From an uncultured Clostridia bacterium (GTDB taxonomy: Bacteria; Bacillota; Clostridia; Oscillospirales; Ruminococcaceae), in assembly GCA_937907305.1 (NCBI GenBank), contig CALERQ010000020.1, positions 1-14,452 on the forward strand: DNA of 14,452 nucleotides, in the 5' to 3' direction. Position numbers and translations under genes: made by a program. Below, in pieces: positions 1-6,428 of the stretch. The notes under the pieces are model-generated. The model saw only the letters and a list, made by a program, of their open reading frames with translations. It had not been told where the DNA came from and ran no database searches. Within the stretch, counting starts at the first letter, position 1. Each line of letters starts with the position of its first letter.

Positions 1-10
1 ACCCGCTTTT

Positions 11-114
11 GCCTCCTTTTGGCGGTGCAAAAGGAGGCCCCCGCCGGGCAGGCGTGCAGATTATGCCTTTGCAAAAGGCTCCGCGACGCCGACAGGCGAT
101 CATCAACTTGGCCT
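11..114 (+). repeat. Mosaic repeat upstream of spoIIAA
   Basis: Begins with an 11-bp perfect inverted repeat (11-21 with 28-38, arm GCCTCCTTTTG, 6-base loop). A 19-base word follows at 37-55 (GCCCCCGCCGGGCAGGCGT), then an 18-base word at 62-79 holding a GCCTTT/AAAGGC hairpin with GCA loop, then a GCCGACAGGCGATCATCAAC unit from 88. The 19- and 18-base words recur exactly on the minus strand at 14338-14356 and 14388-14405, upstream of dnaG. No function is known to me; a REP-like intergenic repeat is the simplest reading. Confidence 0.75.
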
Positions 115-127
115 AAAAATTCTTTTG

Positions 128-150
128 CTCCTTTTTTCATAGAAAAGGAG
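128..150. repeat. Inverted repeat in the spoIIAA leader
   Basis: CTCCTTTT (128-135) and AAAAGGAG (143-150) pair perfectly around a 7-base loop. The right arm contains a ribosome-binding-like AAAAGGAGG that repeats the form of the true site at 181-187, but no start codon follows it at working distance. I could not find a convincing SigH-type or SigA-type promoter for the spoIIA operon in 1-195. Confidence 0.5.
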
Positions 151-195
151 GCCAAAATAAACTACAAACAAATTTCCCCAAAGGAGGCTATTAAA

Positions 196-513
196 ATGCC
201 GGTCACAATAGAAACCAACGGCGATACCATGGTGGCGCGCCTGAGCGGCGAACTGGACCACCACCACACCCAAAAACTGCGGGAGGAGATCGACCGCAAT
301 GTGCAAAAGGAACACCCCGCCCGGCTGGCGCTGGATTTTGCCGGGGTGGAATTTATGGATTCCAGCGGAATAGGGCTGGTGCTGGGGCGCTACCGCCTGA
401 TGCAGGAAATGAACGGGAAGCTGGTGCTGCGGGCCATGCCGCCGCACATTCGCCGGGTGATGCGGGTGGCCGGGATAGCCAGCCTGGAGATAGAGGAGGA
501 AAGCCGCGTATGA
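196..513 (+). CDS. spoIIAA: Anti-sigma F factor antagonist SpoIIAA
   Basis: A 105-residue STAS-domain protein. In the family, dephosphorylated SpoIIAA binds SpoIIAB in the forespore and frees sigma-F, and SpoIIAB inactivates it by phosphorylating a serine. The signature DSSGIG is at residues 55-60; Ser56 aligns with phosphorylated Ser58 of B. subtilis. GELDHH (18-23) and LGRYR also match the family. The ATG at 196 is chosen because AAAGGAGG ends 8 bases upstream and the protein then has the usual length; the frame is open back to 19, but those residues are low-complexity translation of the leader repeat. The stop overlaps the spoIIAB start (ATGA), suggesting translational coupling. It is the first gene of the three-gene spoIIA operon. 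Identification is secure from motif plus gene order. Confidence 0.97.
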   Translation: MPVTIETNGDTMVARLSGELDHHHTQKLREEIDRNVQKEHPARLALDFAGVEFMDSSGIGLVLGRYRLMQEMNGKLVLRAMPPHIRRVMRVAGIASLEIEEESRV

Positions 514-947
514 ATAAGCCGAAAAACACCATGAAAGTCAGTTTTCCCAGCAGGGGCGCCAATGAGGGGCTGGCCCGGATGCTGGTCGCCGCCTTCATCA
601 CCGAGGCGGACCCCACCGTGGAGGAGCTGTGCGATATCAAAACAGCCGTTTCGGAGGCGGTGACCAACTGCATCGTCCACGCCTACCCGGACCGCATTGG
701 GGAGATCTACATAGCTGCCAGCCTTTCGGAAAGCAATCTCATCACCATCAAGGTGCGGGACCATGGGTGCGGCATCGCCGATGTGCAAAAGGCGATGGAG
801 CCGCTGTTTACCACCGGCGGCAGCGAACGGGCCGGGCTGGGCTTTGCGGTGATGCAGGAGCTGATGGATGAGGTGCGGGTCACCTCCCGCGCGGGGGGCG
901 GCACCACCGTGCGCCTGCGCCGCCGGTTGAGCCAAAAAGCCCGGTAA
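510..947 (+). CDS. spoIIAB: Anti-sigma F factor / serine kinase SpoIIAB
   Basis: A 145-residue GHKL-type ATPase. In the family it holds sigma-F inactive in the predivisional cell and phosphorylates SpoIIAA. The N box EAVTNCIVHAYP spans 49-60 (Glu49 likely general base, Asn53 Mg/ATP ligand). The G1 box DHGCGI is at 84-89, and an ERAGLGF G2-type motif at 106-112 is followed by the terminal GGGTTVRL strand. Length agrees with B. subtilis SpoIIAB (about 146). The start overlaps the spoIIAA stop by four bases, with GAGGAGG inside the end of spoIIAA as ribosome site. sigF follows after 19 bases. All kinase motifs appear intact, so the partner-switching module should be functional. Confidence 0.97.
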   Translation: MNKPKNTMKVSFPSRGANEGLARMLVAAFITEADPTVEELCDIKTAVSEAVTNCIVHAYPDRIGEIYIAASLSESNLITIKVRDHGCGIADVQKAMEPLFTTGGSERAGLGFAVMQELMDEVRVTSRAGGGTTVRLRRRLSQKAR

Positions 948-966
948 CAAGGGAGGACTGACCAAA

Positions 967-1650
967 ATGCCTGTTACCGCCGAACCAAAACCGACTGCCA
1001 TACAGGATACCAGCGTGGAAAACAACCTGGGGCTGGTGCACGCCTGCGCCCATCGCTTTAAGGGGCGGGGCATAGAATACGATGACCTGTACCAGGCCGG
1101 GTGCATGGGGCTGGTGAAGGCCTCCGCGGCCTTTGACGCGGGGCGCGGGGTGATGTTTTCCACCTATGCCGTGCCGGTCATCCTGGGGGAGATCCGCCGG
1201 CTGTTCCGGGATGGGGGCACCGTAAAGGTGAGCCGCAGCCTGAAGGAGCTGGGGCTGGCCGCCGGGCGCACCCGGGAGCTGCTGGGCAGCGAACTGGGCC
1301 GGGAGGCCACTGTGAACGAGGTGGCCGAGCGCATGGGCCGGGCTCCGGAGGATGTAGCCCAGGCCCTGGCCGCTACCACGCCGCCGCTTTCCCTGACGGG
1401 GGGCGAGGAGGATGGCAGCGGACAGATAGACCTGCCGGAGGAGGGCCCGGAGGAGCGGCTGAGCGACCTGCTTTCGCTGCAGCAGATGCTGGCCGGCCTG
1501 GAGGAGCGGGACCGGCAGCTGATCTTTCTGCGGTACTACCGCGGCAAGACCCAGACTGAGGTGGCCCGCCGCCTGGGAATGACGCAGGTGCAGGTCTCCC
1601 GGCGGGAAAAGCGCATTCTCCAAACCATGCGCCAGCAGCTCCTTGACTGA
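967..1650 (+). CDS. sigF: RNA polymerase sporulation sigma factor, sigma-F
   Basis: A 227-residue sigma-70-family factor that should direct early forespore transcription. Region 2 spans about 18-88 (DDLYQAGCMGLVKA at 39-52, FSTYAVPVILGEIRR at 64-78). A reduced region 3 follows at 89-135, and region 4 at about 168-225, with helix-turn-helix TQTEVARRLGMTQVQVSR (195-212). B. subtilis SigF is about 255 residues, so this is somewhat short; the linker 138-165 is acidic and low in complexity. The start is set by GGGAGG at 951-956. Sequence alone does not cleanly separate F from G, but position directly behind spoIIAA-spoIIAB decides it. The frequent downstream spoVA genes are absent; a gene-poor repeat region follows. 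Confidence 0.95.
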   Translation: MPVTAEPKPTAIQDTSVENNLGLVHACAHRFKGRGIEYDDLYQAGCMGLVKASAAFDAGRGVMFSTYAVPVILGEIRRLFRDGGTVKVSRSLKELGLAAGRTRELLGSELGREATVNEVAERMGRAPEDVAQALAATTPPLSLTGGEEDGSGQIDLPEEGPEERLSDLLSLQQMLAGLEERDRQLIFLRYYRGKTQTEVARRLGMTQVQVSRREKRILQTMRQQLLD

Positions 1651-1658
1651 GCCTTCGT

Positions 1659-1762
1659 AAGGCGCAGAGGCGGGCCGCAGGGGGCCGTCCGGAGGACGGT
1701 TCCGCAGCGAAGCTGCGGCGCCCGCCGCAGGCGGGCGGGCCTGCGGCCCGTACCTGCGCCTT
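1659..1762. repeat. Three-hairpin compound palindrome, element 1
   Basis: Outer arms pair: AAGGCGCAG (1659-1667) with CTGCGCCTT (1754-1762), and CGGGCCGCAG (1671-1680) with CTGCGGCCCG (1741-1750). Inside are three perfect hairpins with three-base loops: 1685-1699 (CCGTCC/GGACGG, loop GGA), 1702-1718 (CCGCAGC/GCTGCGG, loop GAA) and 1720-1736 (GCCCGCC/GGCGGGC, loop GCA). The whole can fold as a cloverleaf. It starts 8 bases after the sigF stop. There is no T-run, so it is not a standard terminator, although such a structure could protect an mRNA 3' end. Confidence 0.8.
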
Positions 1763-1820
1763 GCAGGGATTCTGCCCTATCACGGCCAAAGCAGGGGTTT
1801 GTCATACAGACCATCCTGCC

Positions 1821-1850
1821 CAGGATATGACGCTGTGTCATATTTCATCC
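1821..1850. promoter_or_regulatory. Operator-like palindrome, copy 1
   Basis: A perfect inverted repeat ATATGAC-GCTGT-GTCATAT (1825-1843) within a 30-base stretch that recurs in diverged form at 1984-2014. About 22 of 30 positions agree, and the palindromic half-sites are kept while the centre differs, as expected of a dimeric repressor site. A further half-site GTCATA lies at 1801-1806. No regulator is identified. Confidence 0.45.
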
Positions 1851-1873
1851 TGGTTTATCGCACCAAATTTTTA

Positions 1874-1883
1874 GTTGCGCAAC
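1874..1883. promoter_or_regulatory. GTTGCGCAAC palindrome, possible MarR-type operator
   Basis: A perfect 10-bp palindrome in AT-rich flanks (AATTTTTA before it). The core resembles TTGCGCAA-type sites bound by some MarR-family repressors; that comparison is from memory. No MarR gene or regulated gene lies next to it, so it may be a relic of a lost gene. Confidence 0.3.
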
Positions 1884-1907
1884 AAGCTGCTCCCGGCAGG
1901 GGTTATC

Positions 1908-1927
1908 CCCCCGCTGGGGGCTTGTTT
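1908..1927 (+). terminator. Weak candidate terminator for the spoIIA operon
   Basis: CCCCC-GCT-GGGGG (1908-1920) followed by CTTGTTT. The 5-bp stem and interrupted T-tract make it weak, but it is the only terminator-like structure on the plus strand between sigF and the convergent gene. It lies about 260 bases after the sigF stop. Confidence 0.3.
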
Positions 1928-1983
1928 CATCGTTATTGGTCATGCCGGGTACTCTGCACCGCCAAAATTCCACAAGAGATCGG

Positions 1984-2014
1984 CTGGATATGACACTTCG
2001 TCATAATTTATTCC
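1984..2014. promoter_or_regulatory. Operator-like palindrome, copy 2
   Basis: TATGAC-ACTTC-GTCATA (1989-2005) in a 31-base stretch that aligns with 1821-1850; the centres are about 163 bp apart. It ends just before the A-run of the minus-strand terminator at 2017. Two spaced copies could serve a looping repressor or be the two ends of a decayed small element. Confidence 0.42.
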
Positions 2015-2016
2015 GT

Positions 2017-2048
2017 AAAAAATCCCGGCAGGTTCGTGCCCGCCGGGA
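2017..2048 (-). terminator. Intrinsic terminator of the substrate-binding protein gene
   Basis: On the minus strand a 10-bp stem (2048-2039 with 2032-2023, one G-T pair) with loop CACGAA is followed directly by TTTTTT (2022-2017). It lies about 20 bases beyond the stop codon at 2069 and is a textbook rho-independent terminator. Confidence 0.92.
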
Positions 2049-2068
2049 GTTCATTTTGCTGTTATCGG

Positions 2069-3430
2069 TTATGCTGTGTATTTCGCGTCGCCGAAGTCCC
2101 ACAGGCCCTGGGCAGCGCAGGTGATGCCGGAAAGGGAGGCGTGGCAGTACAGTGGGGTCTTGCCCGCACCCTGCGGCAGCAGCACCGCCTCTTCGGCCAG
2201 CAGCTGCATGGCGCCCTTCACCAATCCGATTCGGGTGGATTCTTCGGTTTCTGTGTCGATTTTTGACAACATTTCGTCAAATTCTTCGCTATTATACTTA
2301 GCGTAGTTGCTTTCACTCTCACTGGCGAACCAATGGAGCAGCACTGCCTCATCCGGGTAGTCCAGGCTCACCGCCAGGTACAGCAGGTCGTATTCCCCGG
2401 CAGCGCGGGCAGCCTTGTAGTCCTCATAATCCAGGGCGTTTACGGTCAGGTTCGTGGCCTTGGTCAGTGTTTCGGGGACCGCCGGGGTGTCCTTCAGGGT
2501 CAGCAGGGTCATGCTCTCCGGCAGGGTACCGGTCCCCTCTTCCCCAGCCAGCAGACGCTTTACGGCCAGGCGGGTCTCCGCTTCGGACAGTTTTTCGGTG
2601 TTCAGCACATAATAACCTGTCACGCCATTGCTGCCTGTCACCGGGGTAGTGGCATCCCCGGCATAGCCAAAGGTCGCCTGCAGGGTGCCATCGGCGGCCA
2701 GAGCCTCCAGCGCGGCCATATCGCCGCAGTAGTATTTCAGGGTAAGGCCGGCGGCGGGTTTCTCCCCGCGGTAGCCGGCATTGGGCTTCAGGGTCATCAC
2801 ATTCTCGCTGATGCCCTCCAGCGCGCAGCGGCCGTTATAGGCCAGCTCGCCCTCCTTGACGGGCCAGAACGCCGGAGCCGCCAGCATGTGGGCAAAGCCG
2901 GAATAATCGCCCTCCAGTGTCACCACCAGCTTGCCGTCCTCAGTGGCTTCCAGGCCCAGCTCGCTTTCCTCATTCTCGTAATCCTTGGCGCCCAGGATCA
3001 CATCAAAGAGATACCGGCAGGGACTATCCACCGCGCCGCTGATGACGCGGGTCCAGGCGGTGATAAAGTCCTCGGCCTTTACAGGGGTGCCGTCGCTCCA
3101 GCAGGCGTCCTCCCGCAGGGTAAAGGTATACACCGGACGCTTGGCGGCGTCATCAGTGGCGGAGATCTCCCAGCTTTCGGCCGCGGCGCCCACCGCCTGG
3201 CCGTTTTCATCCACGGCGGTCAGGCCCTGGTACAGCATGCCCAGCACGGCGCGGGCCGCCAGGCTGCCATCGTACAGGGCCGGGTCGGTATTGGCCGGCT
3301 GGCCCGGCACACCGATGGCCACCACGCCGGTATCGCTTACCGTGCCGGCCAGATATTCCTTTTTGCCGCCGCAGCCCGCCATGGTAAGCACCAGGGTGAG
3401 GGCCAGCAGCAGCGCTGCTGTTTTCTTCAT
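2069..3430 (-). CDS. ABC transporter substrate-binding lipoprotein, peptide-type (SBP family 5)
   Basis: A 453-residue extracytoplasmic lipoprotein, presumably binding oligopeptides or a similar solute. A type II signal peptide runs from MKKT to lipobox MAGC with Cys20 as lipidation site. Family-5 features follow: a DPALYDG segment, LYQGL near the start, TFTLREDACWSDGTPVKAED (like the family's LR.gvkWsDGtpvtAeD), and a late YNSEEFDEM region. OppA-type proteins usually have 500-550 residues, so this one is short. The ATG at 3430 is chosen for its signal peptide and GGAGG site; the frame extends to 3487 without support. It stands alone: no permease or ATPase gene is in the window, so the transporter must lie elsewhere or the protein acts otherwise. 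Family firm, ligand unknown. Confidence 0.88.
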   Translation of the reverse strand: MKKTAALLLALTLVLTMAGCGGKKEYLAGTVSDTGVVAIGVPGQPANTDPALYDGSLAARAVLGMLYQGLTAVDENGQAVGAAAESWEISATDDAAKRPVYTFTLREDACWSDGTPVKAEDFITAWTRVISGAVDSPCRYLFDVILGAKDYENEESELGLEATEDGKLVVTLEGDYSGFAHMLAAPAFWPVKEGELAYNGRCALEGISENVMTLKPNAGYRGEKPAAGLTLKYYCGDMAALEALAADGTLQATFGYAGDATTPVTGSNGVTGYYVLNTEKLSEAETRLAVKRLLAGEEGTGTLPESMTLLTLKDTPAVPETLTKATNLTVNALDYEDYKAARAAGEYDLLYLAVSLDYPDEAVLLHWFASESESNYAKYNSEEFDEMLSKIDTETEESTRIGLVKGAMQLLAEEAVLLPQGAGKTPLYCHASLSGITCAAQGLWDFGDAKYTA

Positions 3431-3465
3431 CGTTCGTCCTCCGTATTGGGGTAGATTTCTTCCCC

Positions 3466-3494
3466 AGTATACCGCATTTTGCGGCATTTGAAAA
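3466..3494 (-). promoter_or_regulatory. Sigma-A-type promoter of the substrate-binding protein gene
   Basis: On the minus strand: TTTTCA (3494-3489), 17-base spacer, TATACT (3471-3466), about 35 bases before the ATG at 3430. The spacer contains the inverted repeat CCGCA-TTT-TGCGG (plus-strand 3472-3484), a plausible repressor site. Confidence 0.65.
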
Positions 3495-3609
3495 GGGGTT
3501 GCGGCCCCTTCTTGCCCTGCGGGAACATTTTTCCTGCCCTGTCATAAATAATTCCAGCCGCGGAAAGCGCCAAATCCATTTACGATTCTATTACAAAACG
3601 CCTAATTCG

Positions 3610-3638
3610 TTGCTTTTATCCTCATTCGGCGCTATAAT
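3610..3638 (+). promoter_or_regulatory. Sigma-A-type promoter of the cysteine desulfurase-thiI operon
   Basis: TTGCTT (3610-3615), 17-base spacer, perfect TATAAT (3633-3638). Transcription would begin near 3645, giving a leader of about 250 bases before the TTG start at 3899. The leader contains the compound palindrome at 3725-3805. I see no T-box, SAM or other riboswitch signature. Confidence 0.72.
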
Positions 3639-3698
3639 TATCTGATAGATAGACTGCCGGTTTGCGCTCATCCGGGGGGTGGCTTTTCCTCCTCCCTC

Positions 3699-3710
3699 CG
3701 CGGGCCCGCG
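3699..3710. repeat. Perfect 12-bp palindrome CGCGGGCCCGCG
   Basis: Self-complementary without a loop, located in the presumed leader between the promoter at 3610-3638 and the compound palindrome at 3725. No function assigned. Confidence 0.5.
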
Positions 3711-3724
3711 CAGAAACCGGGCGG

Positions 3725-3805
3725 CGGGCGCAGCCCGTTCCGGCGAAGCCGGAACAAAGCAGGCTTCGCCTGCTTTCGTCGCCTGCGGCGACGGGGCTGC
3801 GCCCG
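3725..3805. repeat. Three-hairpin compound palindrome, element 2
   Basis: Outer arms CGGGCGCAGCCCGT (3725-3738) and ACGGGGCTGCGCCCG (3791-3805) pair with one bulged base. Inside are three perfect hairpins with three-base loops: 3738-3754 (TTCCGGC/GCCGGAA, loop GAA), 3756-3776 (AAAGCAGGC/GCCTGCTTT, loop TTC) and 3777-3793 (CGTCGCC/GGCGACG, loop TGC). The third hairpin and the outer arm share bases, so these are alternative pairings there. It lies in the leader of the cysteine desulfurase gene, about 95 bases before the start. Confidence 0.8.
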
Positions 3806-3898
3806 TCCCCTCCCCGCTGGCTTTCCCCCTGCAGGTTCCCTGCAGCTGCCCCGGATCTGTACCGGCCCATCCCCCATCCCCCAAAGGAGGCCCCATTT

Positions 3899-5035
3899 TT
3901 GGAATGTTACCTGGATAACAGCGCTACCACCGCTGTTTCGCCGCCGGTGGCCGCGCTGGCCCTGCGCATGATGACCGAAGAATACGGCAATCCTTCCTCA
4001 CTGCACCGCCGCGGCTTTTTGGCGGAACGCGCCATGACCGAGGCCCGCGGGCAGGTGGCCGGTGTGCTGCGCTGCCGCCCGGAGGAGATCATCTTTACCT
4101 CCGGCGGGACCGAAAGCAACAACATTGCGCTGCTGGGGGTCGCCCACGCCCTGCGCCGCCGGGGCAGCCGCATCGTCACCACGGCGGTGGAGCACCACTC
4201 CATCCTGGCTATCTGCAAGGCGCTGGAGGCTGAGGGCTTTGAGGTGGTCATTGTGCCGCCCGATGAAAGCGGGCACATCACCCCGGAGGCGATGGCCGCC
4301 GCCTGCAATGAAAAGACCATTCTGGCCTCCTGCATGATGGTGAACAGCGAAACCGGCGCCATCCACGATATCCCCGCCATTGCCGCGGCCTGCCGCCGCA
4401 AAAACCCGAATATCGTTTTCCACAGCGACTGTGTGCAGGCCTTCTGCCGCCTGCCTATCGAACCGGCCAAGTGGGGCGTACAGCTCATCAGCGTCAGCGG
4501 GCACAAGATCCACGCCCCCAAGGGCACCGGCGCTCTCTACATCGCCAAGGGCACCCGGCTGCTGCCGCCCCTTTATGGCTCCGGGCAGGAAAGAGGCCTG
4601 CGCCCCGGCACCGAGAATGTCCCCGGCATAGCCGCCATGGGACTGGCCGCCCAGCTGATGAACGCCCGCCGTGCGGAGAATTTTGCGCATTTTACCGCGC
4701 TGCGGCAGCAAATGATTACAAAATTATCACAATCGCCGGCCGTCCGCATCAATTCCCCCGCTGATGCCGCACCTTACATTGTCAACTGTTCGGTGCAGGG
4801 CATCCGCAGCGAGGTCATGATCCACTATCTGGAGCAGTTCGGCATCTATGTTTCCAGCGGCAGCGCCTGTGCCAAGGGAGAGCGCAGCCATGTGCTTTCC
4901 GCCATGGGACTTTCCAATGACCGCATTGATTCCGCCGTGCGGGTGAGTATGACCGATACCACCACCCCGGAAGAGATCGATGCGTTCTGCCGCCGCCTGC
5001 TGGAAGGCGAAGCCACCCTGACCAAACGAAGATAA
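3899..5035 (+). CDS. nifZ: Cysteine desulfurase (NifS/IscS family, NifZ-like partner of ThiI)
   Basis: A 378-residue PLP enzyme that takes sulfur from L-cysteine as a persulfide. The start is TTG at 3899, in frame with YLDNSATT and 8 bases after AAAGGAGG (3883-3890); the next in-frame ATG would remove this conserved N-terminus, and the open frame back to 3662 is repeat DNA. Seen: DNSATT (6-11), TSGGTESNN (67-75), EHHSI (98-102, His100 stacking on PLP), HSDCVQ (175-180), PLP lysine Lys203 in SGHKIHAPKG, and catalytic Cys324 in SSGSACAKGERSHVL. thiI begins 15 bases later, the same pairing as B. subtilis nifZ-thiI, so its main job is probably to feed ThiI. No Fe-S scaffold gene is adjacent. Enzyme class certain; the symbol rests on context. 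Confidence 0.93.
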   Translation: MECYLDNSATTAVSPPVAALALRMMTEEYGNPSSLHRRGFLAERAMTEARGQVAGVLRCRPEEIIFTSGGTESNNIALLGVAHALRRRGSRIVTTAVEHHSILAICKALEAEGFEVVIVPPDESGHITPEAMAAACNEKTILASCMMVNSETGAIHDIPAIAAACRRKNPNIVFHSDCVQAFCRLPIEPAKWGVQLISVSGHKIHAPKGTGALYIAKGTRLLPPLYGSGQERGLRPGTENVPGIAAMGLAAQLMNARRAENFAHFTALRQQMITKLSQSPAVRINSPADAAPYIVNCSVQGIRSEVMIHYLEQFGIYVSSGSACAKGERSHVLSAMGLSNDRIDSAVRVSMTDTTTPEEIDAFCRRLLEGEATLTKRR

Positions 5036-5050
5036 GGAGTTTTTCCCTGC

Positions 5051-6226
5051 ATGAAAGAGATCATTCTGCTGAAGAGCGGTGAGATCGCCCTGAAGGGCCT
5101 CAACCGCAGCACCTTTGAAGATATCATGGCCAAAAACGCCCGCCGCCGCCTGCAGCCGCTGGGGGAGTTCAAGATCTGGCACGCCCAGTCCACCACCTAT
5201 GTGCAGCCCCTGACCGAGGGCGTGGATATGGATGAGGCGGTGCGCCGCCTGCAGACGGTATTCGGCATTGTGGCCGTGACCAAGAGCTGCGTGGTGGAAA
5301 AGGACTTTTCGGTCATCTGCCCCGCCGCCGCGGAATACTTTGCCGAACAGCTTACCGCCGCCCGCACCTTTAAGGTGGAGGCCAAGCGCAGCGATAAGGC
5401 CTTCCCGATGAAAAGCCCGGAGATCAGCCGGGAGCTGGGCGGGTACCTGCTCTCCCGCTTCCATCACCTCAAGGTAAAGGTGGAGCAGCCTGAGATCACT
5501 ATTACCGTGGAGATTCGGGAGCAGGGCGCCTATATTCACGCCGATCAGCTGCCCGGCGCGGGCGGCATCCCCGTGGGGACCGGCGGGCGGGCCATGCTGC
5601 TGCTCTCTGGCGGTATCGATAGCCCGGTGGCCGGCTACATGATGGCCAAGCGCGGCCTGGAGATCGCGGCGGTGCATTTTGCCTCTCCCCCCTACACCAG
5701 CGACCGCGCCCGGCAGAAGGTGCTGGACCTGGCCCAGGAGCTGACCCCCTATACCGGCCGCATCCGGCTGTTTGTGGTACCGTTCACCAAATTGCAGGAG
5801 CTGCTGCGGGAGCGCTGCCCGGAGGACTACTTCACCATCCTGATGCGCCGCTACATGATGCGGGTGGCGGAGCGAATCGCCCTGCGGGAGGACTGCGGCG
5901 CGCTCATCACCGGCGAGAGCCTGGGACAGGTGGCCAGCCAGACCATGCAGGCCATCGGCTGCACCGACCTGGCCTGTAAGTTGCCGGTACTGCGTCCCTG
6001 CATCGGCATGGATAAGGAGGAGATCGTGCGCATCAGCCGCAAGATCGAGACCTTTGAAACCTCCATCCTGCCCTATGAGGACTGCTGCACCGTATTTACC
6101 CCCCGCCACCCCAAGACCAAGCCCACCGTAGCCGCCGTGGAGGCCATCGAGGCTGAAATGGCCATCCCGGAGGAGCTGGTGGCCGAGGCCGCCGAGCAGG
6201 CGGAGCTTAATATCATCCGCTATTAA
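5051..6226 (+). CDS. thiI: tRNA 4-thiouridine synthase ThiI
   Basis: A 391-residue cytoplasmic enzyme that adenylates U8 of tRNA and installs sulfur from the cysteine desulfurase persulfide. Seen in order: the N-terminal ferredoxin-like part with KSGEIALKG (8-16), a THUMP domain to about residue 165, the PP-loop SGGIDS (186-191) binding ATP, GESLGQVASQT (288-298), and PYEDCCTVFTPRHPKTKP near the end, with Cys345/346 in the place of the conserved catalytic cysteine region. There is no C-terminal rhodanese domain, as in B. subtilis ThiI (about 400 residues) and unlike E. coli. AAGGAG precedes the ATG by about 11 bases. It is second in the operon. A role in thiazole synthesis is possible but not indicated here. 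Confidence 0.96.
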   Translation: MKEIILLKSGEIALKGLNRSTFEDIMAKNARRRLQPLGEFKIWHAQSTTYVQPLTEGVDMDEAVRRLQTVFGIVAVTKSCVVEKDFSVICPAAAEYFAEQLTAARTFKVEAKRSDKAFPMKSPEISRELGGYLLSRFHHLKVKVEQPEITITVEIREQGAYIHADQLPGAGGIPVGTGGRAMLLLSGGIDSPVAGYMMAKRGLEIAAVHFASPPYTSDRARQKVLDLAQELTPYTGRIRLFVVPFTKLQELLRERCPEDYFTILMRRYMMRVAERIALREDCGALITGESLGQVASQTMQAIGCTDLACKLPVLRPCIGMDKEEIVRISRKIETFETSILPYEDCCTVFTPRHPKTKPTVAAVEAIEAEMAIPEELVAEAAEQAELNIIRY

Positions 6227-6255
6227 ATTTACAAATGACTGCAAGGGGCAGGCAC

Positions 6256-6304
6256 GGGGCGCAGCCCCCGGCGGCGAAGCCGCCGCTGCGGCCGAAGGCC
6301 GCAG
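6256..6304. repeat. Three adjacent hairpins, element 3
   Basis: Three perfect hairpins in a row: GGGGC-GCA-GCCCC (6256-6268), GGCGGC-GAA-GCCGCC (6270-6284) and CTGCGGCC-GAA-GGCCGCAG (6286-6304). They share the three-base-loop design of elements 1, 2 and 4 but lack obvious outer arms. An A-run follows (6305-6310), so the T-rich side is on the minus strand and this is not a plus-strand terminator for thiI. The remainder of 6227-6428 is AT-rich leader; the possible promoter TTGCAG (6353-6358) / TATGCT (6378-6383) has a poor 19-base spacer. Confidence 0.7.
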
Positions 6305-6428
6305 AAAAAATATTTTCCATCCGACAAAATTCACAGCTTATTCGTATTCTATTTGCAGCCGCGAAAAAAATCTGCGGTATGCTAATTTTAACTAATCGTA
6401 CCCATACATAGGAGGGGAACACCGTCCC

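Noticed and set aside
19..195. N-terminal extension of SpoIIAA
   Set aside because: Translates the leader repeat; the ATG at 196 has the ribosome site and gives family length.
1799..1993. 64-codon open frame in the sigF downstream interval
   Set aside because: No ribosome site, no recognisable sequence, and it spans the operator-like palindromes.
2333..3454. Long plus-strand open frame opposite the substrate-binding protein
   Set aside because: No ribosome site or recognisable protein; the minus strand has signal peptide, promoter and terminator.
4727..6334. 535-codon minus-strand frame opposite thiI
   Set aside because: His/Gly/Ala-rich shadow translation; thiI motifs on the plus strand are complete.
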